DNA of 7,232 bases, taken from Chloroflexota bacterium. GTDB taxonomy: Bacteria > Chloroflexota > Chloroflexia > Thermomicrobiales > UBA6265. Positions 5,662-7,232 of this stretch are shown piece by piece (within the stretch, counting starts at the first letter, position 1; each line of letters opens with the position of its first letter). The stretch covers positions 1-7,232 of the forward strand of contig JAEVYR010000325.1 of the NCBI GenBank assembly GCA_023392645.1. The letters are read 5' to 3'. The position numbers were made by a program, and so were the translations under genes. A model generated the notes under the pieces. That model saw nothing but the letters and a program-made list of their open reading frames with translations, made no database searches and was not told the DNA's origin.

Positions 5662-6776
5662 ATACCAGACCGCTGCACGAGCCCGAGGAGACAGCGGCTG
5701 AAGTGCTGGCCCAATTCATAGAGACGGAGACGCGCGTCGAACCCAAGGTGATGATGGTCCAAGATTATCATTGGAAGATAAGAAATATGAGTGTGGAAGA
5801 CAGGGCACCCTTTGATGATCGGGTCATTCGTTCCTTTGGTTCTCTGCAGTCAGCGCCGATGCCTCGTGATGGAAATATTCCAGTACCCGGTAGCCGGGAT
5901 CACGTAGACGTTGCGATCATCACGATTACCTCAAAAGAGCATCAGATGATGCAGCGGGCATTGAATATCCCGAAGGGGACAAGGCCACTAACCATCAATG
6001 CTGAACGGTACTGGAGGACCTCCATCCCGTCCGAAGCCACTGGGCATGAGCTGGAAGTCGTTCTTACAATGGTCGGCGAACAGCGCAATGCAGCTTGCAT
6101 TGCTGCGATGAATAGACTCTTTTTGGCTTTTGATGTGAATACATGTGTCTTGGTCGGGATAGCAGCAGGCGTCAAAGCGAAAACAAAGATAGGAGACGTC
6201 TTGGTATCTACTGAGGTGTTCGATTATGAGGGTGGGCGGGCGGAGCCCGAGGGTATCCGAAATCGGGGCAACCGCCAACAGAGCTCAAGGAGGATAAAGA
6301 ATGATCTGCACTTTTATGAGACCCGCTTTGAGGAAGTTCAGTCAGTTGTTGGCGACCAATTAGCCGGCCTTGATCAAAAGCGACTTCCTTCGGAGGGCAT
6401 TGGGGTGGGGTTCAGCCCAGAGTTACATAGTGGGATCATTGCCTGCGGCGAGAAGTTGTTAGTTGATGGGAGCTTGAATCGGATTCGTGAGAGCCATGAT
6501 GAACGGATCAGAGGAGCGGATATGGAATCCTACGGCTTTGCGTTTGCGTGCTCTCAACAAACGCCTGAGGTTCAATGGCTTGTTGTTCGGGGAGTATCCG
6601 ATTATGGAGAACCTCGTGATCTGACGGCTCAGGCAAATCTGGAGCCTGATAAGGGTGATGAGTGGCAATGGGTTGCTGCCTTGACGGCCAGTATTGTGGC
6701 GGTGGATTTTCTTTCTACGGAGTACCAGCCTCCCACCTATATTCCGTCGGAGCACCCAATGGAAGAGCCTTTCTAG
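5658..6776 (+). CDS. MTAN/PNP-family nucleoside or nucleotide N-glycosidase with an N-terminal extension
   Basis: Predicted enzyme cleaving the N-glycosidic bond of a nucleoside or nucleotide (PNP_UDP_1 / Pfs-like fold); 372 residues, no export signal. The domain spans about 82-355: first strand VDVAIITITSKEHQMM with E94 in the place of the MTAN catalytic acid, VLVGIAAGVKAKTKIGDVLVS at 164-184, GIIACGEKLL at 259-268, the ribose-binding pair M289-E290 (ADMESYGFA), and VVRGVSDYG with S314-D315, the usual base-protonating Asp. All key residues appear intact, so the enzyme is probably active. Housekeeping MTANs are about 230 residues; this one adds about 80 N-terminal residues without a recognised domain and a longer middle segment at 190-250. 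PNP-type domains act as toxic effectors in defence loci; in Detocs one degrades ATP. As the last operon gene it is the likeliest effector. Whether it hydrolyses or phosphorolyses, and what, cannot be read from sequence. Confidence 0.88.
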   Translation: MNTRPLHEPEETAAEVLAQFIETETRVEPKVMMVQDYHWKIRNMSVEDRAPFDDRVIRSFGSLQSAPMPRDGNIPVPGSRDHVDVAIITITSKEHQMMQRALNIPKGTRPLTINAERYWRTSIPSEATGHELEVVLTMVGEQRNAACIAAMNRLFLAFDVNTCVLVGIAAGVKAKTKIGDVLVSTEVFDYEGGRAEPEGIRNRGNRQQSSRRIKNDLHFYETRFEEVQSVVGDQLAGLDQKRLPSEGIGVGFSPELHSGIIACGEKLLVDGSLNRIRESHDERIRGADMESYGFAFACSQQTPEVQWLVVRGVSDYGEPRDLTAQANLEPDKGDEWQWVAALTASIVAVDFLSTEYQPPTYIPSEHPMEEPF

Positions 6777-6930
6777 GCTGGGCTGAAGGAGTTCGGGGCC
6801 GCCCTGTGATTCTGGCTTCAGAAGCGCGAGGTGTTTCTCGGGCAAGTCTTCCATGCATAATGGATTGGTGTGTTTACGCTAGCAAAGTTGCAGGCAGGGG
6901 GTCAAACTTAAGTGGCCTTTAATGGGCTTT

Positions 6931-6966
6931 CTGATTCGGTCGGCGTGGCTACGGTGGCGGAATCAG
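6931..6966. repeat. Inverted repeat at the right edge of the island
   Basis: CTGATTC (6931-6937) and GAATCAG (6960-6966) form a perfect 7-base inverted repeat with a 22-base loop, at the point where base composition returns to host values. It lies between the convergent operon and nitroreductase genes, so a bidirectional terminator, an element end or chance are all open. The surrounding gap 6777-7029 holds no gene I can support. A 5-base hairpin (AGCCT-TTCT-AGGCT, 6766-6779) overlaps the nucleosidase stop codon but is too short to call a terminator. Confidence 0.3.
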
Positions 6967-7029
6967 CGACCCGCAGTCATTGATCGGCGGTGCGATCGAA
7001 GGCACACGAAGCAGGGCACAGGCTGTTCG

Positions 7030-7232
7030 CTACCAAACCACCAGCTCCCCGGTGCGGTCGCGGTCGGCGTCATCGTCGGGCTGCCAGAGAGGCTCGGACA
7101 CCTCGAAGCCGGGCGGATCGCCCCACCGGTTGCGAAACGTCACCTCGTGGGCGGGTTTCCTCGGGGCGACGCCCCAGCGGCCGGTCGGGTAGCCGAGCGT
7201 CACGCACGCCTGCATCTTCCAGCCCTCGCCCT
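7030..7232 (-). CDS. Nitroreductase-family protein, C-terminal part
   Basis: A minus-strand frame open to the window edge and ending in TAG at 7030-7032. The internal ATG at 7215 is preceded in frame by GEGWK, so this is the tail of a longer protein whose start lies outside the window. The sequence GWKMQACVTLGYPTGRWGVAPRK, interrupted here for length, continues with HEVTFRNRWGD. It resembles the conserved end of FMN-dependent nitroreductases, where a LGYP-x-G-R-x-G segment is followed by an Arg/Lys-Pro pair and an EV...RW element. Such enzymes reduce nitro compounds, quinones or related substrates with NAD(P)H, usually as dimers; the substrate here is unknown. The tail after RWGD is acidic and Asp-rich. 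GC-rich host-like composition; it faces the island operon convergently. Confidence 0.78.
   Translation of the reverse strand, partial: GEGWKMQACVTLGYPTGRWGVAPRKPAHEVTFRNRWGDPPGFEVSEPLWQPDDDADRDRTGELVVW

Larger units (their letters stand above)
2421..6935. other. Low-GC genomic island carrying a three-gene operon
   Basis: Base composition drops sharply inside the phosphatase frame near 2420 and recovers near 6935, just before the nitroreductase gene. Both flanking genes are GC-rich and run towards the island. The island holds one plus-strand operon and two non-coding ends. No integrase, transposase, resolvase, tRNA or matching terminal direct repeat is visible, so the mode of entry is unknown. 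Both edges are approximate: the left is set by the loss of phosphatase-like sequence, the right by composition alone. Confidence 0.6.

Noticed and set aside
2421..5669. GAATACCAGA at 2421 and 5660 as direct repeats bounding an inserted element
   Set aside because: The second copy lies at the PRTase/nucleosidase gene junction inside the operon, where sequence continues without a break, so the pair does not frame an element.
6662..6922. 86-residue frame running off the end of the nucleosidase gene
   Set aside because: Most of it overlaps the nucleosidase in another frame, and the remainder has no motif or ribosome binding site of its own.
1..7232. CRISPR array, tRNA, rRNA, integrase or transposase
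   Set aside because: No regularly spaced repeats, cloverleaf with conserved T-arm, rRNA-like sequence or recombinase motif was seen on either strand.

Overview
The window shows a compact foreign-looking operon set into an otherwise ordinary, very GC-rich bacterial chromosome. The flanks (about 1-2420 and 6935-7232) are strongly GC-rich; one 60-base stretch inside the phosphatase gene (2281-2340) counts to about 77% G+C by hand. The middle falls much lower, with 3481-3540 counting to about 38%. The host cannot be named with certainty. The secreted phosphatase starts its mature part with Pro/Ala/Ser-rich TPVASP-type sequence, and the locus carries a short prolyl-tRNA synthetase. I infer a Chloroflexota (Thermomicrobia-like) host on that basis, as a guess from style rather than a proof.

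Layout. Positions 1-227 hold the tail of an unidentified protein. A short prolyl-tRNA synthetase gene (proS, minus strand, 435-1676) follows. It lacks the large editing insertion and carries a five-cysteine segment in its place. Divergent from it runs a secreted histidine-phosphatase-family gene (1765-2544). Two back-to-back extended -10 promoters lie between them, and proS looks leaderless. The phosphatase has its catalytic Arg/His residues but appears to have lost its native C-terminus, because base composition changes abruptly inside its reading frame near 2420.

The island (about 2421-6935) carries three genes in one tightly packed plus-strand operon. First is a STAS-GHKL ATPase fusion (2693-3904). 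Second is a protein with two clear and one possible degenerate phosphoribosyltransferase (PRTase) fold (3916-5661). Third is an MTAN/PNP-type N-glycosidase with intact catalytic residues (5658-6776, ATGA overlap with the second). A hairpin-forming dyad and a weak promoter candidate precede the operon. No integrase, transposase or tRNA is visible. Beyond the island the window ends in the C-terminus of a nitroreductase-family gene on the minus strand.

How the genes may work together. The first protein looks like an ATP-driven protein-interaction switch. The second would bind PRPP or a nucleotide and make, break or sense a nucleotide. The third would cleave the N-glycosidic bond of a nucleoside or nucleotide. 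The combination of switch, PRTase and nucleosidase, with its island context, is best read as a candidate nucleotide-based stress or defence system. It is comparable in theme, not in composition, to Detocs, where a PNP-domain effector destroys ATP. That functional reading is inference; the domains and operon structure are visible in the sequence.
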